DNA of 64,000 nucleotides, taken from Caulobacter hibisci (lineage in GTDB: Bacteria > Pseudomonadota > Alphaproteobacteria > Caulobacterales > Caulobacteraceae). Shown in pieces: positions 42,473 through 52,034 of this stretch. Every line of letters begins with the position of its first letter. The stretch's first letter is position 1. The DNA is taken from contig NZ_JADWOX010000009.1 of assembly GCF_016135805.1 (NCBI RefSeq), positions 124,001 through 188,000 of the forward strand. Direction: 5' to 3'. Position numbers and translations under genes: made by a program. The notes beneath the pieces are model-generated. The model was given only the letters and a program-made list of their open reading frames with translations. It did no database searches and was not told the origin of the DNA.

Positions 42473-44395
42473 TCAGAATTCCTCCCACGTGTTCGTCGCC
42501 AGCTGCGATCCTGGGCGAAGAGCAGCGACAGCTTTGGCTGCCGGACGACGCGTCGGGGACGTGGAGCTCGAAGCACTTGGCGCTTGGCCGCCAACATCGA
42601 ACTTAGAAACGAGCGAGACCAATTCGCCCGTCTCCGCCTTCAGGCTGGCGCAGGCGGCGGTGGCCTGCTCGACCATGGCCGCGTTTTGCTGTGTGACCTG
42701 GTCCATCTGATTTACCGCCGAATTGACCTCGTTTAGGCCTGTAGCCTGCTCCTTAGAGGACTGGGCGATTTCGACGATCAAGCTGTCGATCTGTGTCACT
42801 TGGGCGACGATGGTCTGGAGGGCCGAGCCGGTCTCGCCCACGAGCCTGACGCCTTTGGCGACCTGCGCCGAGGAGCCGGCAATCAGCACCTTGATCTCTT
42901 TGGCGGCCTCGGCTGAACGCTGGGCCAGCGCCCGCACTTCCTGGGCGACGACCGCGAAGCCCTTTCCTGCATCTCCCGCCCGGGCCGCCTCGACCCCAGC
43001 ATTCAAGGCCAGCAGGTTGGTCTGGAAGGCGATTTCGTCGATGACCCCGATGATCTGATTGACCTGGCCCGAGCTTTCTTCGATCTGGCTCATGGCCGCC
43101 ACCGCCTCGGCGACAACCGCGCCGGAACGCTCCGCCTGGGTCTTGGCGCCGGAGGCGGCTTTGGCGGCTTGGGCCGCGCCATCAGCGCTGCGCTTGACGG
43201 TGGCGGTAATCTCGTCGAGCGCGGCGGCGGTCTCTTCCAGGGAGGCGGCCTGTTGCTCGGTGCGACGCGACAGATCGTCCGAGGCCGAGGCGATTTCGTC
43301 GGCGCCGCCTCGGATGCCGCCGGTCGCATTGGAGATGCTCGTCATCGCCTCGCGCAGGCTTTCAACGGCCTGGTTGAAGTCGCGTTGGATCTGAGCGTAT
43401 TGGCCTTGGAACTCAGCGCTGATGTGCGCGGTGAGATCGCCTTTCGCCAGACGGCCAAGGCTTTCTGCCAGCGTGGTGACGACCATGGCCTGCTCGGCCT
43501 CGATATGGCGGCGTTCGGCGTCTGTGCGATCGCGCGCGCTGTCGGCCGCCTGCTGCATCCGCTCGGCATCAGCCTCCAAGGCCTTGGCGGCCAGACCGTT
43601 GTCCTTAAAGATCTGAACGGCCTTGGCCATGGTCCCGACCTCGTCGGCGCGGGCCTGGCCGTCAATCTCGACCGACAAATCGCCCCCAGCCAAGCGGCGC
43701 ATGCTCGCCGCCAAGCCGTTCAGGGGCTTGGCGATCTTGCCGCGAGCGATCCACAAGCCCACGCCGCCAGCTAGAACCATGCCGACAAGGCCAAGGGCGA
43801 TGTTGACGACGACCGTCGTCACCGCAGCTTTAGACAGAGCGTTGCTGCGCGCCAAGTTTTCGGCGCTCTCGGTCTGGTTGGCCGCGCGCAGATCCTTGGT
43901 CAGGCTGGCGATCTTGGGGTCCATCGCATCAAGGGCCGCGTTGGCGCTTCCATGATCGCCGCGGTCGGTATGATGCAGCACAGCGTCGGTGTGTTTGATG
44001 ATCTCTTCGACGCGGATGCGGAAGGCGGCGATTTCGCCAGCGTCCGCAGGAACGTACGAAGCCGCGTTTTCGAGGTTCTTGATCACCTTCTGCCGCGCAT
44101 CGACCATGGCGTCTCTGGCTTCGCGCGCGTCCGGAGAACCGGGCGGGTGGGTCAGAAGACGGTAGCCGGCATAGCCCATTTGGTTGATCTGCCGATTGAC
44201 ACGCGCCATCTCGACTGCCGCCGGGGCCTCGTGCTCGGTGAGCTCCGAAAACTGAGCATCCTGATCGAGGAGCTTCAGACTGCTGAAGGCTATCGTCACC
44301 GCGAAGGCGACCGCGAGCAGCCCAAGGGCGGAGGAAATCTTGGTGGCGATCTTCCAGTCGTCGATAGCGAACATTGTCTGCATCCCGGGCGTCAT
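42473..44395 (-). CDS. Methyl-accepting chemotaxis protein
   Basis: 640 residues from ATG 44395, with GAGGG seven bases upstream; ATG 44374 aligns with the start of the left-edge copy. TM1, a four-helix-bundle periplasmic domain, TM2 ([20 protein letters not shown]), HAMP regions, then the signalling hairpin with [26 protein letters not shown]. The C-terminal NTWEEF resembles the CheR/CheB docking peptide. A transducer for CheA-CheW. Its N-terminal DNA is nearly duplicated at 1-313. Confidence 0.95.
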   Translation of the reverse strand: MTPGMQTMFAIDDWKIATKISSALGLLAVAFAVTIAFSSLKLLDQDAQFSELTEHEAPAAVEMARVNRQINQMGYAGYRLLTHPPGSPDAREARDAMVDARQKVIKNLENAASYVPADAGEIAAFRIRVEEIIKHTDAVLHHTDRGDHGSANAALDAMDPKIASLTKDLRAANQTESAENLARSNALSKAAVTTVVVNIALGLVGMVLAGGVGLWIARGKIAKPLNGLAASMRRLAGGDLSVEIDGQARADEVGTMAKAVQIFKDNGLAAKALEADAERMQQAADSARDRTDAERRHIEAEQAMVVTTLAESLGRLAKGDLTAHISAEFQGQYAQIQRDFNQAVESLREAMTSISNATGGIRGGADEIASASDDLSRRTEQQAASLEETAAALDEITATVKRSADGAAQAAKAASGAKTQAERSGAVVAEAVAAMSQIEESSGQVNQIIGVIDEIAFQTNLLALNAGVEAARAGDAGKGFAVVAQEVRALAQRSAEAAKEIKVLIAGSSAQVAKGVRLVGETGSALQTIVAQVTQIDSLIVEIAQSSKEQATGLNEVNSAVNQMDQVTQQNAAMVEQATAACASLKAETGELVSLVSKFDVGGQAPSASSSTSPTRRPAAKAVAALRPGSQLATNTWEEF

Positions 44396-44417
44396 TGATT
44401 GACCCTCGCGTGCGCCG

Positions 44418-44435
44418 GTTAACAGCGGCGTTAAC
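44418..44435 (-). promoter_or_regulatory. Paired GTTAAC motif upstream of both mcp copies
   Basis: GTTAAC-AGCGGC-GTTAAC here and GTTAAC-AGCCCT-GTTAAC at 363-380 upstream of the left-edge chemoreceptor. The strict conservation between paralogues implies function, most likely regulator binding or a promoter element. Confidence 0.4.
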
Positions 44436-44488
44436 TGTCACGGCGGCAAATCACCGCAGACTGCGCAGCGCTCGTCTCGGCAGTTGTC

Positions 44489-44531
44489 AATGTCGCGTCC
44501 CAGGAGGTACGCCAACGGCAGCAAATGGCCG
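44489..44531 (+). repeat. Dispersed intergenic repeat, copy 9 (diverged)
   Basis: AATGTCGCGTCCCAGGAGGT ... AACGGCAGCAAATGGCCG. Its right half is close to the consensus and its left half is diverged. Confidence 0.5.
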
Positions 44532-44600
44532 TCCCCGAAACCGGACATTGCCACCTCGACCCTTACGCGAACATCGCGAGGGTCAGATACCCTAGGTGCT

Positions 44601-44645
44601 GAACGTCCGGTTGCTGGCGGTGTGCCAATGTCAGCAACTGGCGCA
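44601..44645 (+). repeat. Dispersed intergenic repeat, copy 10
   Basis: GAACGTCCGGTTGCTGGCGG ... AATGTCAGCAACTGGCGCA. Here the family forms a good hairpin: GTTGCTG pairs with CAGCAAC. Confidence 0.65.
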
Positions 44646-44687
44646 GGCTCGCCGCAGGACCTGATGGGAGCGGGGACTTTCTGGCCT

Positions 44688-45977
44688 CTACGGCGCTAGC
44701 GTGAGCCTCAACGCAAGAGCCGCCAGCGTGATCAGCAAGATCGGGGTGGTCAGCACGATCCCGATCTTGAAGTAGTAGCCCCAGGAGATCTTGATTCCCT
44801 TGGCGCTGAGGACGTGCAGCCAGAGCAGCGTGGCCAGCGACCCGATCGGGGTGATCTTCGGACCCAGGTCGCTGCCGATGACATTGGCGTAGATCATCGC
44901 CTCCTTGACCGCGCCAGTCGCGCCGCTGGCGTCGATCGACAGGGCACCGACCAGGACGGTGGGCATGTTGTTCATCACCGAGGACAGGAGCGCCGTCAGG
45001 ATGCCGGTGCCGAAGGCCGCGCCCCACACCCCGCCCTTGGCGAACTGGTTGAGCAGGCCGGCGATCTGATCGGTGAGGCCGGCGTTCCGCAGACCGTAGA
45101 CGACCAGGTACATTCCCAGGGAGAACACCACGACCTGCCAAGGCGCGCCCTTGAGCACCTTTCGGGTGCTGATCACATGGCCACGGCCGGCGATCGTCAG
45201 CAGCACCACGGCCCCGACCGCCGCCGTCGCGCTGACCGGCACGCCGAGCGGCTCCAAGGCGAAGAAGCCGATCAGCAGCAGCGCCAACACGAGGAAGCCG
45301 GCCTTGAAGGTCGCCGGATCCTTGATCGCCTCGCGCGGCGGCTTCAGCTGGCCGACGTCATAGGTCGCGGGGATGTCGCGCCGGAAGTAGAGCAGCAGCG
45401 CGCCAAGCGTGGCGGCGATGGCCGCCAGATCGACCGGGATCATCACCGAAGCATAGCGGGCAAAGCCGATCTTGAAGAAGTCGGCCGAGACGATGTTGAC
45501 CAGGTTGGAGACCACCAGCGGCAGGCTGGCCATGTCGGCGATGAAGCCCGCCGCCATCACGAAGGCCAGGGTCGCCTTGTCCTTGAATCCCAGGGCCATG
45601 AGCATGGCGATGACGATCGGCGTCAGGATCAGGGCCGCGCCGTCATTGGCGAACAGCGACGACACCGCCGCGCCCAGCAGCACAATCGAGGCGAACAGCA
45701 ATCGGCCCTTGCCGCCGCCCCAGCGCGCGACGTGCAGGGCCGCCCACTCGAAGAACCCGGCCTCGTCGAGCAGCAGGCTGATGATGATCACGGCGATGAA
45801 GGCGCCCGTGGCGTTCCAAACGATCTGCCAGACCGTGGCGATGTCGCCCATGTGGACGACGCCGGTCGCCAGGGCCAGCACGGCGCCGACGCTGGCGCTC
45901 CAGCCGATGCTGAGGCCTTTGGGCTGCCAGATGACCAGGGTGATGGTGAGCAGGAAGATCAGGAGGGCGAGGATCAC
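44688..45977 (-). CDS. arsB: ArsB arsenite efflux permease
   Basis: 429 residues with about 11-12 membrane segments. Features of the ArsB/NhaD family: [20 protein letters not shown] and the paired [13 protein letters not shown], plus [20 protein letters not shown] near the C-terminus, the conserved ArsB repeat. It is a proton-coupled As(III)/Sb(III) exporter in the inner membrane. It overlaps the end of arsC by four bases and is last in the arsR-arsC-arsC-arsB order; no arsA was found. Confidence 0.95.
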   Translation of the reverse strand: MILALLIFLLTITLVIWQPKGLSIGWSASVGAVLALATGVVHMGDIATVWQIVWNATGAFIAVIIISLLLDEAGFFEWAALHVARWGGGKGRLLFASIVLLGAAVSSLFANDGAALILTPIVIAMLMALGFKDKATLAFVMAAGFIADMASLPLVVSNLVNIVSADFFKIGFARYASVMIPVDLAAIAATLGALLLYFRRDIPATYDVGQLKPPREAIKDPATFKAGFLVLALLLIGFFALEPLGVPVSATAAVGAVVLLTIAGRGHVISTRKVLKGAPWQVVVFSLGMYLVVYGLRNAGLTDQIAGLLNQFAKGGVWGAAFGTGILTALLSSVMNNMPTVLVGALSIDASGATGAVKEAMIYANVIGSDLGPKITPIGSLATLLWLHVLSAKGIKISWGYYFKIGIVLTTPILLITLAALALRLTLAP

Positions 45978-46387
45978 AGGACGACGACTTCGCCATCTTC
46001 CTTGGTGAAGCTCGCCGGCTTGCGATCGAGCAGATCGAGCACGACCTCGGACGGCCGGCAGAGTTTGACGCCCTTGGGCGTGACCACGATCGGGCGATTG
46101 ACCAGGATGGGATGGGCAACCATGGCGTCGAGGATCTGGTCTTCGGTCGCCGCATCCGCCAGCAGGCCCAGTTCGGCGGCGGGCGTGCCCTTCTCGCGCA
46201 TGAGCTGGCGGAAGGTCAGCCCCGCCTCGCCGGCTAATTCCCGCAACTGCTCATGACTCCAGCCGGCCTTCAGATATTCGATGACCTTGGGCGCGTAGCC
46301 GGCCGCCTCGACCATGGCCACGACATTGCGCGACGTGCCGCAGGCAGGGTTGTGGAAGATGACGATCGGGAAATCGGCGTCAGACAT
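45974..46387 (-). CDS. arsC: Arsenate reductase, glutaredoxin type
   Basis: 137 residues. [20 protein letters not shown] with nucleophile Cys 16, then the [13 protein letters not shown] segment and [19 protein letters not shown], the ArsC/Spx fold with its three basic residues. It reduces As(V) to As(III) using glutathione and glutaredoxin. A second, unrelated arsenate reductase gene lies upstream. Start ATG 46387. Confidence 0.95.
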   Translation of the reverse strand: MSDADFPIVIFHNPACGTSRNVVAMVEAAGYAPKVIEYLKAGWSHEQLRELAGEAGLTFRQLMREKGTPAAELGLLADAATEDQILDAMVAHPILVNRPIVVTPKGVKLCRPSEVVLDLLDRKPASFTKEDGEVVVL

Positions 46388-46417
46388 GGCTCACCAGGAA
46401 AAGCAGAACGATAGGGA

Positions 46418-46957
46418 TCAGGCGACGGAGGTGTCGGGCGCTTGGGACTGGCCGATCTCGTCGAGACGGCGTTGCAGAGACAGACGATCCAGCGACGCCA
46501 TCGGCAGGGCGCAGAAGAGGGTGATGCGGCTGTTGAGCTGGCGATAGGCGTCGGCGAAGGCCAGGGCGACCTCGGCCTCGGTCCCTTCGGTCGAGCCGGG
46601 ATTGGGGATGCCCCAATGAGCGGTCATCGGCTGGCCCGGCCAGATCGGACAGACCTCGCCGGCGGCGTTGTCGCAGACGGTGAACACGAAATCGAGGTCG
46701 GGCGCGTCCGGATTGTTGAGGATCGCGAACTCGTCCCAGGCCTTGGATCGCAGGTGGTCAGTCTTGTAGTTCAGGTGCTGCAGCAGGCTGGTCGCGCGCG
46801 GATCGAGAACGCCGCTGGGCGTCGAGCCGGCGGAGTAGGCCTTGAAGCGTCCGGCACCGACCCGGTTCATGATCGACTCGGCCATGACCGAGCGCGCGGA
46901 ATTGTGAGTGCAGAGGAAAAGGACGTTGAGGGGGCGGTGGCGCGTGTCGTCGGTCAT
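46418..46957 (-). CDS. arsC: Arsenate reductase, LMW phosphatase type
   Basis: 179 residues. NVLFLCTHNSARSVMAESIM carries the P-loop CxxNSxRS of the low-molecular-weight phosphatase fold, and FVFTVCDNAAGEVCPIWPG carries further Cys and Asp used by ArsC of the thioredoxin or mycothiol type. The chain is longer than the minimal ArsC at the C-terminus (LNSRITLFCALPMASLDRLS). The ATG overlaps the stop of arsR, so the genes are coupled. Confidence 0.92.
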   Translation of the reverse strand: MTDDTRHRPLNVLFLCTHNSARSVMAESIMNRVGAGRFKAYSAGSTPSGVLDPRATSLLQHLNYKTDHLRSKAWDEFAILNNPDAPDLDFVFTVCDNAAGEVCPIWPGQPMTAHWGIPNPGSTEGTEAEVALAFADAYRQLNSRITLFCALPMASLDRLSLQRRLDEIGQSQAPDTSVA

Positions 46958-47325
46958 GCCGTCTCCAGTTCGGTAAGGCAGGTTCCATCGCAGTCGGCGG
47001 CCTTGGCGACGATGTCGCTCAAGGGCGCGCAGATCTCAGGGGCGCCACTACAGCAGTCTTCCATCAGGAAGCCGAGCAGGCCGGTCATGGCGGCGTAGTC
47101 GGCGCAGTAGATGATCGAGCGGCCTTCGCGGCGTGAGGTGATCAGGCCGGCGTGCGACAGCACGTTGAGGTTGGCCGACAGACTGTTGGGCAGCATGGCC
47201 AGGCGCCGCGCGATTTCGCCGGCCGCGACCCCGACGGGGCCAGCCTTCACCAGCAGGCGGAAGATCGCCAGGCGGCCCTCGTGGCCAAGGGCTGACAGGC
47301 TTGCGGCGGCGGCTTTCGATTCCAT
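46954..47325 (-). CDS. arsR: ArsR-family repressor
   Basis: 123 residues. The winged HTH is in [36 protein letters not shown]; the C-terminus contains the Cys pair [11 protein letters not shown] and CDGTC, likely As(III) ligands different from the classical CVC-x2-C site. It would repress the ars genes until arsenite binds. It starts at the edge of the operator palindrome and overlaps the next gene by four bases. Confidence 0.93.
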   Translation of the reverse strand: MESKAAAASLSALGHEGRLAIFRLLVKAGPVGVAAGEIARRLAMLPNSLSANLNVLSHAGLITSRREGRSIIYCADYAAMTGLLGFLMEDCCSGAPEICAPLSDIVAKAADCDGTCLTELETA

Positions 47326-47347
47326 GTTTCCAATATGCTGGAAATAT
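47324..47347. promoter_or_regulatory. ars operator palindrome
   Basis: TTTCCA-ATATGC-TGGAAA (47327-47344), flanked symmetrically by AT bases, a perfect dyad between the divergent arsR and arsH. It abuts the arsR start codon and lies about 35 bases before the arsH start. It is the likely ArsR binding site controlling both directions. Confidence 0.75.
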
Positions 47348-47381
47348 GAGACGGATCAATGACGTTTGTTGGAGTGGCTTG

Positions 47382-48125
47382 ATGACTGAGTTCCCCGCCT
47401 TGCAGCCGCATTTCCTGGCGCCGATCGACCAGGCCAAGCTGGAGGTCCAGTCGCCATCCACCCATCCGCCCCGCATCCTCCTGCTCTATGGTTCGCTGCG
47501 GGAGCGCTCGTTCAGTCGGCTCCTGGTCGAGGAGGCCGCGCGCATTCTCCAGGTCCTCGGCTGCGAGACGCGGATCTTCGATCCGCGCGAGCTGCCGCTC
47601 CCTGACGCCACTGGACCCGAGCACCCCAAGGTTCAAGAGCTTCGGGCGCTGTCGCAGTGGTCGGAGGGGCAGGTCTGGTGCAGCCCCGAGCGCCACGGCG
47701 CGATCAGTGGGATCATGAAGTCCCAGATCGACTGGATCCCGCTGGAGATTGGCAGCGTCCGCCCGACCCAGGGCCGAACTCTGGCGGTGATGCAGGTCAG
47801 TGGCGGGTCTCAGTCGTTCAACGCGGTCAACACCCTGCGCCTGCTAGGCCGCTGGATGCGGATGATCACCATTCCCAATCAGTCGTCGGTGGCCATGGCC
47901 TACAAGGAGTTTGGCGACGACGACCGCATGAAGCCTTCGGCCTACTACGACCGCGTCGTTGATGTGATGGAGGAACTGGTGAAGTTCACGTTGCTGACCC
48001 GCGACCGCGCCGACTACCTCGTCGACCGCTACAGCGAGCGCAAGGCCGATGGGCGCATCGCCCAGCACGTCGAGCTTGGCGCGGCGGCGATGAGCCATGA
48101 AACCCAGAAGCCCGAGACCGTATGA
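47382..48125 (+). CDS. arsH: ArsH organoarsenical oxidase
   Basis: 247 residues from ATG 47382 (GGAG seven bases upstream). ArsH flavoprotein: [20 protein letters not shown], the flavodoxin-like phosphate loop [27 protein letters not shown] and [20 protein letters not shown]. It uses FMN and NADPH to oxidise trivalent methylarsenicals to less toxic pentavalent forms. It overlaps the next gene (ATGA). Confidence 0.95.
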   Translation: MTEFPALQPHFLAPIDQAKLEVQSPSTHPPRILLLYGSLRERSFSRLLVEEAARILQVLGCETRIFDPRELPLPDATGPEHPKVQELRALSQWSEGQVWCSPERHGAISGIMKSQIDWIPLEIGSVRPTQGRTLAVMQVSGGSQSFNAVNTLRLLGRWMRMITIPNQSSVAMAYKEFGDDDRMKPSAYYDRVVDVMEELVKFTLLTRDRADYLVDRYSERKADGRIAQHVELGAAAMSHETQKPETV

Positions 48126-48631
48126 CCGAGCCTCAACTGACCACCCGGACCGCCACGGTCCGCGACGCGCCCGCGATCGTCGCGATCTACAACGAGGGGA
48201 TCGCTGATCGGATCGCCACGTTCGAGACTTCGCCGCGCTCGGTCGACCAAATCCTGGACTGGTTCGATGATCGCCACCCGATCGTCATTGTCCTCGACGA
48301 GGCAGGCGAGATCGCCGGCTACGCTGCGACATTCTCCTACGCCGATCGCTGCTGTTACGCCGGCATCGCCGAGTTCTCGGTCTATGTTCGACGCGCCAAT
48401 CGCGGCCAGGGCGTGGGCGTCGTCGGCATGAAGGCGTTGATCGAGGAGGCGGCGAAGGCCGGGTTCTGGAAACTGCTGTCGCGCGTGTTCGTCGAGAACA
48501 AGGCCAGTCTTGCGCTGCTGCGATCGGTCGGCTTCCGCGAGGTCGGCGTCCACGAAAAGCACGGCAAGCTGGACGGCGACTGGCGCGACGTGATCGCGGT
48601 CGAGCTGATCTTGGAAGCCAACATCACCTAG
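48122..48631 (+). CDS. arsN1: ArsN1-like GNAT acetyltransferase
   Basis: 169 residues, coupled to arsH by a four-base overlap. GNAT fold: [20 protein letters not shown] at the start, [20 protein letters not shown] supplying the acetyl-CoA loop (RGQGVG), then [20 protein letters not shown]. This resembles the phosphinothricin/arsinothricin N-acetyltransferases (ArsN1) frequent in ars operons, which detoxify the antibiotic arsinothricin. The substrate is inferred from the context. Confidence 0.85.
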   Translation: MTEPQLTTRTATVRDAPAIVAIYNEGIADRIATFETSPRSVDQILDWFDDRHPIVIVLDEAGEIAGYAATFSYADRCCYAGIAEFSVYVRRANRGQGVGVVGMKALIEEAAKAGFWKLLSRVFVENKASLALLRSVGFREVGVHEKHGKLDGDWRDVIAVELILEANIT

Positions 48632-48635
48632 CGCC

Positions 48636-48730
48636 GAAGGTCCGATTCCTGGAGGTGAGCCAATGTCTGCAAATGGCGCTGGCCGGCCGCCATTACAGAC
48701 CTTCGGATCGGCCGGGGAGGGTGGATTGCG
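48636..48730 (+). repeat. Dispersed intergenic repeat, copy 11, extended form
   Basis: GAAGGTCCGATTCCTGGAGG ... AATGTCTGCAAATGGCGCT, continued by CAGACCTTCGGATCGGCCGG and GGGAGGGTG as after copy 8. The remaining 190 bases before the hydrolase gene hold nothing recognisable. Confidence 0.65.
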
Positions 48731-48920
48731 GACACCCCTCCCTAAAACTGCGTCCGCCGAGATAGCGGACCTAGCCGATGGCGCGCCAATGAAGAGAGCC
48801 TGCGCATCGCGCGTAGCTCGCGGACTGGGGCGGATCGAGTGAGAGCCGCGCCTAACGGATCTGGGGCGAGCAAAAGGGCAAGCCGTGGATAAGGCCTGGC
48901 GGTCCTCACGGCCGCGTCTG

Positions 48921-50189
48921 TCATCGCAACCGTGGCCTTATCGCCCAGCGGCTAAGGGCGAGCGCCGGGCCAAGCAACAGCAGGATGAACAGGTCGGGCG
49001 CTAATCGCCAAAACGAGGCCGCGCTCAGCGCCGTCATCTGCAGAACGGCAGCTGGGACGATGATCGCCACAGCGAGCGTGACGCCCCAGCGCCACAACCG
49101 AACGTCGGCGAGACTGCTACGCTTCAAAGAAAGCGCAAGTCTCCAGACATTAACCGCGAGCAGCAGGAGCCCCGTGAACCGCAAGACGCGCTCCCACGGC
49201 CAGGGAATCGGAGGCTGTGGCCGCCCCTGAAGCCGCGCAAGGCTGCGAAGCGCAAGTTCGTCGACCGGGTCTTGCAAGAGGTCGCCACCGCGATTGACCA
49301 CAATCACCAGCCCCTTCCCCCGGCTTGGCATAACCACCAAGGTCGCACGCGCACCGCCGATCTGACCACTGTGGGAGTAGACATGCTCGCCCGCGATCGT
49401 CGCGCTCTTCCATCCAACCAGTGGATCGAGTGGACTTCCTCGCCCCGCTTCTGGATCGTTCAAGATACTATTTTCGAAGCGCGCGAGGTCCGCAGGACTG
49501 ACCTGCAGGAAGCCAGCCGGTGCGATCCAAGGCGACCACGCCGGTTCCGGGCGCTGAAGAGTAGTTCCAAAAGCGAGGGTATGTCCGCACGCCTTGGCGG
49601 CTTCGCCGGCGACGGCGAGTGAAGCTAGACCGTCCGGCTTAGTGACCAGCTTCGCAAGGGCCTGGTCGAATGGAGCCGATCCATGGCGGGCCACCAGCGC
49701 CCCCAGCAGATTGTAGTTGAGGTTCGAATATCGCCGCTCGCCTACAGTCTCATCTGGAGCCAGTCGGCTGAGGTCGGGCGGCTGCGTGACCGTCATGCCT
49801 TGGCGCGCGCTGAAGCCGCTCGTGTGGGTCAGCAGCTGGCGAGGCGTTAAATTTCCGACCCCGCCAAGCCCCGGCCACGCGCGGGACAGAGGCGCGTCCA
49901 GATCGAGCCGCCCCTGTCTTGCCAGCGACAGAACCGCGCGGGCAGTAAGCGCTTTGGAAACAGATCCGACCATCATAGGCGTGTCGACCGTCAGGGGCTT
50001 GTCCGGCCGGCACTCGCCTCGCACGACGGTCTCACCGACGCCGTCGCGCGTCACCTCGAGCGCGACCGCACCGGGCCAGCCAAAGCGGTCGGCGAAAGTC
50101 CCGACGTCCTTGGACAAATCCCGCGCCGCCGCGACGGCGGACAGAGCGAAGAAGACGAACAAGCCGGCAAGGCCGCGAGCGATGATCAT
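48921..50189 (-). CDS. Beta-lactamase-fold serine hydrolase with membrane C-terminus
   Basis: 422 residues. A signal peptide is followed by a class C beta-lactamase/PBP fold: SVSK (Ser 76, Lys 79), YSN (154-156) and HSGQIGG in place of the KTG triad. The end has three to four hydrophobic segments (VLRFTGLLLLAVNVWRLAL, AVAIIVPAAVLQMTALSAA, FILLLLGPALALSRWAI), so the catalytic domain is anchored in the inner membrane facing the periplasm. It may be an esterase or peptidase; resistance is not shown. Near the AraC gene but with 32 bases between, possibly co-transcribed. Confidence 0.85.
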   Translation of the reverse strand: MIIARGLAGLFVFFALSAVAAARDLSKDVGTFADRFGWPGAVALEVTRDGVGETVVRGECRPDKPLTVDTPMMVGSVSKALTARAVLSLARQGRLDLDAPLSRAWPGLGGVGNLTPRQLLTHTSGFSARQGMTVTQPPDLSRLAPDETVGERRYSNLNYNLLGALVARHGSAPFDQALAKLVTKPDGLASLAVAGEAAKACGHTLAFGTTLQRPEPAWSPWIAPAGFLQVSPADLARFENSILNDPEAGRGSPLDPLVGWKSATIAGEHVYSHSGQIGGARATLVVMPSRGKGLVIVVNRGGDLLQDPVDELALRSLARLQGRPQPPIPWPWERVLRFTGLLLLAVNVWRLALSLKRSSLADVRLWRWGVTLAVAIIVPAAVLQMTALSAASFWRLAPDLFILLLLGPALALSRWAIRPRLR

Positions 50190-50221
50190 GCCGTCGCGAT
50201 GCCCGAGGCCGGCGCCGGCGC

Positions 50222-50965
50222 CTAGAACTTTTCGGACAGATGCCGCCCCTGGAACCTAGCGCGGTGCGCGCGTAGCTCACGATGCGCCCGCAAGAGGCTC
50301 CGGTCGAACGCCTTCTGGACGCTTCGCCCCCAATGAGATTGGTCCGCATAGCCCGCATCGCACGCGGTACTGGCGAGCTGAGGTTCTGGCGAGCGCGAGA
50401 GCGCTACCAAGCTCAGGTGAAGGCGCGACGTCACTACGAACGCGCGAGGCGATAGACCTGTGGCGGCGATGAAACGTCTGCGAAACTGCCGTTCGGAAAG
50501 ACCTAGCTCAGCTGCGAGTTGGTAGATTCGATCAGGTCCGCCTTCGCCATCGTGCTGGAGGGCGCTGAGGATGACTTGATCCGGAGGGGGCAGTCGTTCT
50601 GCAAGCTGACTCAGCGCCGTGCTCACGCCTTCTCGCCTTGACGTGTCTTGCGCATAGGCCGCGAGCGCTTGGGCCACGTCGGACCAAAATGTTGCTGTCG
50701 CCGCCTCGTCCTCGTCGGAAAAGCACGTTAGAGGCGCTCGGCCGGGCTTGAAGTATACGCCGGCGACCTTGGCGCCTGGAATAATGGGTGCGAAGCGGAC
50801 ACGGACATGCGGTAGGCTAGGTAAGATCTGGCTCACCACGCCATTGCTAAAGACCACCAACGCTATGCCGCAGCGAGTGTCTGGAAGAATTGCGTGCGCC
50901 CCTAACGAGTCCGAAGGCAACTCGACTCGCCAGATTTCATCGACAAAGTCAGGCGGATGACTCAC
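50222..50965 (-). CDS. AraC-type regulator (HTH_18)
   Basis: 247 residues. N-terminal domain unlike the sugar-binding cupin (ALVVFSNGVVSQILPSLPHV ... GVYFKPGRAPLTCFS), C-terminal AraC HTH: IYQLAAELGLSERQFRRRFI, AATGLSPRAF and STACDAGYADQSHWGRSVQK AF. It lies upstream of the beta-lactamase-like gene on the same strand and probably regulates it. Start ATG 50965. Confidence 0.88.
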   Translation of the reverse strand: MSHPPDFVDEIWRVELPSDSLGAHAILPDTRCGIALVVFSNGVVSQILPSLPHVRVRFAPIIPGAKVAGVYFKPGRAPLTCFSDEDEAATATFWSDVAQALAAYAQDTSRREGVSTALSQLAERLPPPDQVILSALQHDGEGGPDRIYQLAAELGLSERQFRRRFIAATGLSPRAFVVTSRLHLSLVALSRSPEPQLASTACDAGYADQSHWGRSVQKAFDRSLLRAHRELRAHRARFQGRHLSEKF

Positions 50966-51278
50966 CAGTTTTTCTGCGCGGGTGTGATCTCAGAACCGTT
51001 GCATAACTCGCTAATCGATCTTCGGACAAGCTGACTCACCCAAGGTTCAAAGAGGGTCGGGAGCGGGAAACGGCGTCGCTCCGCAAAGCTGACGTTCGCC
51101 GCCCCACCGGAAGCGGACCTTCCGAGAGTCAGAGAAGGGTCGGGAGCGGTCGAAGGCCCCCACGGTGCAAAGTCCGGAGTCTGGTGGCGTCGAATGTCGG
51201 CTATACGCCGCCGGAGCGTCGGACGCACGGATGTGGTAGGATGAGCCGAGGGGAGTAGCCAATTCGCAGGAGGCGAAC
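50966..51278. other. Intergenic region with direct and inverted repeats
   Basis: 313 bases with no gene. GAGGGTCGGGAGCGG occurs at 51052-51066, and AGGGTCGGGAGCGG again near 51136-51149. GGAAGCGGACCTTCC (51109-51123) is a dyad that matches in reverse the unit at 18313-18344. The recombinase ribosome site (AGGAGG) is at 51268-51273. Confidence 0.5.
51109..51137 (-). repeat. Reverse-oriented relative of the 18313 repeat
   Basis: GGAAGCGGACCTTCCGAGAG followed by TCAGAGAAG, the complement of the unit CTCTGACC...GGAAGGTCCGCTTCC seen twice at 18313-18409. Confidence 0.6.
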
Positions 51279-51905
51279 ATGGCTCAATTTGACCTCTTCC
51301 TTCCGCCCAAGCGTCCCTGGAACACGGGCCGTATTATCGGCCCCAAGCCGCCGTTCAAGCCCAGGCACATCTGGGGGATACGACAACAGCTCAAAGCGAA
51401 CGGGCGAATCCGCGACCTCGCTATGTTCAACTGCGCAATAGACGCAAAACTCAGAGCCTGTGATCTGGTGAAGCTGCGCGTCAGCGACGTGGCGCCAGGA
51501 GGTTCTTTACGGGCGCGGGCCACGATCATCCAGCAGAAGACCGGGCAGCCCGTCCCGTTCGAGATTACCGAGCCCACAAGAGATGCCTTGGCGGTTTGGC
51601 TGAAGGTGCGTGGGCGGCGCAACGACGATTGGCTATTTCCCAGCCGCAGTCGACCTGGCGATCACGTCAGCACGCGGCAGTACGCTCGACTGGTCGATAA
51701 GTGGGTGTCGATGATTGAGTTCGAGCCTCGGGCGTATGGCACGCATAGCCTTCGCCGAACGAAGGTGGCGCTGATCTACAAGAAGACCGGCAACTTGCGC
51801 GCATGCCAACTTTTACTCGGACACAGGAAGCTCGAGAGTACGGTCAGATACCTCGGCATTGAGGTTGATGACGCGCTAGAGATGTCCGAGCAGATCGACC
51901 TCTAG
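51279..51905 (+). CDS. Short tyrosine recombinase/integrase
   Basis: 208 residues. The catalytic domain is complete: Arg 59 (KLRACD), Lys 87 (IIQQKTGQ), His 156 and Arg 159 (HSLRR), His 182 (LLGHRK) and Tyr 191 (VRYLG). The N-terminal SAM-like core-binding domain is abbreviated, so this belongs to the short integrase type often found singly in alphaproteobacteria. Its target site cannot be told. It is separated by repeat material from the copper cluster. Confidence 0.85.
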   Translation: MAQFDLFLPPKRPWNTGRIIGPKPPFKPRHIWGIRQQLKANGRIRDLAMFNCAIDAKLRACDLVKLRVSDVAPGGSLRARATIIQQKTGQPVPFEITEPTRDALAVWLKVRGRRNDDWLFPSRSRPGDHVSTRQYARLVDKWVSMIEFEPRAYGTHSLRRTKVALIYKKTGNLRACQLLLGHRKLESTVRYLGIEVDDALEMSEQIDL

Positions 51906-51957
51906 CGCTGTCAGTCCGCCAGCTTCAGAGCTGTCAGGTGCACGACGCGTCTCCATG

Positions 51958-52002
51958 GAACGTCGTGTTCCTGGAAGCGCGTCAACGTCAGCAAATGGCG
52001 CG
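51958..52002 (+). repeat. Dispersed intergenic repeat, copy 12
   Basis: GAACGTCGTGTTCCTGGAAG ... AACGTCAGCAAATGGCGCG, between the recombinase and the copper ATPase genes. Confidence 0.65.
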
Positions 52003-52034
52003 CAGGAGGCTTTGGCCAACATGCATTTCCACGC

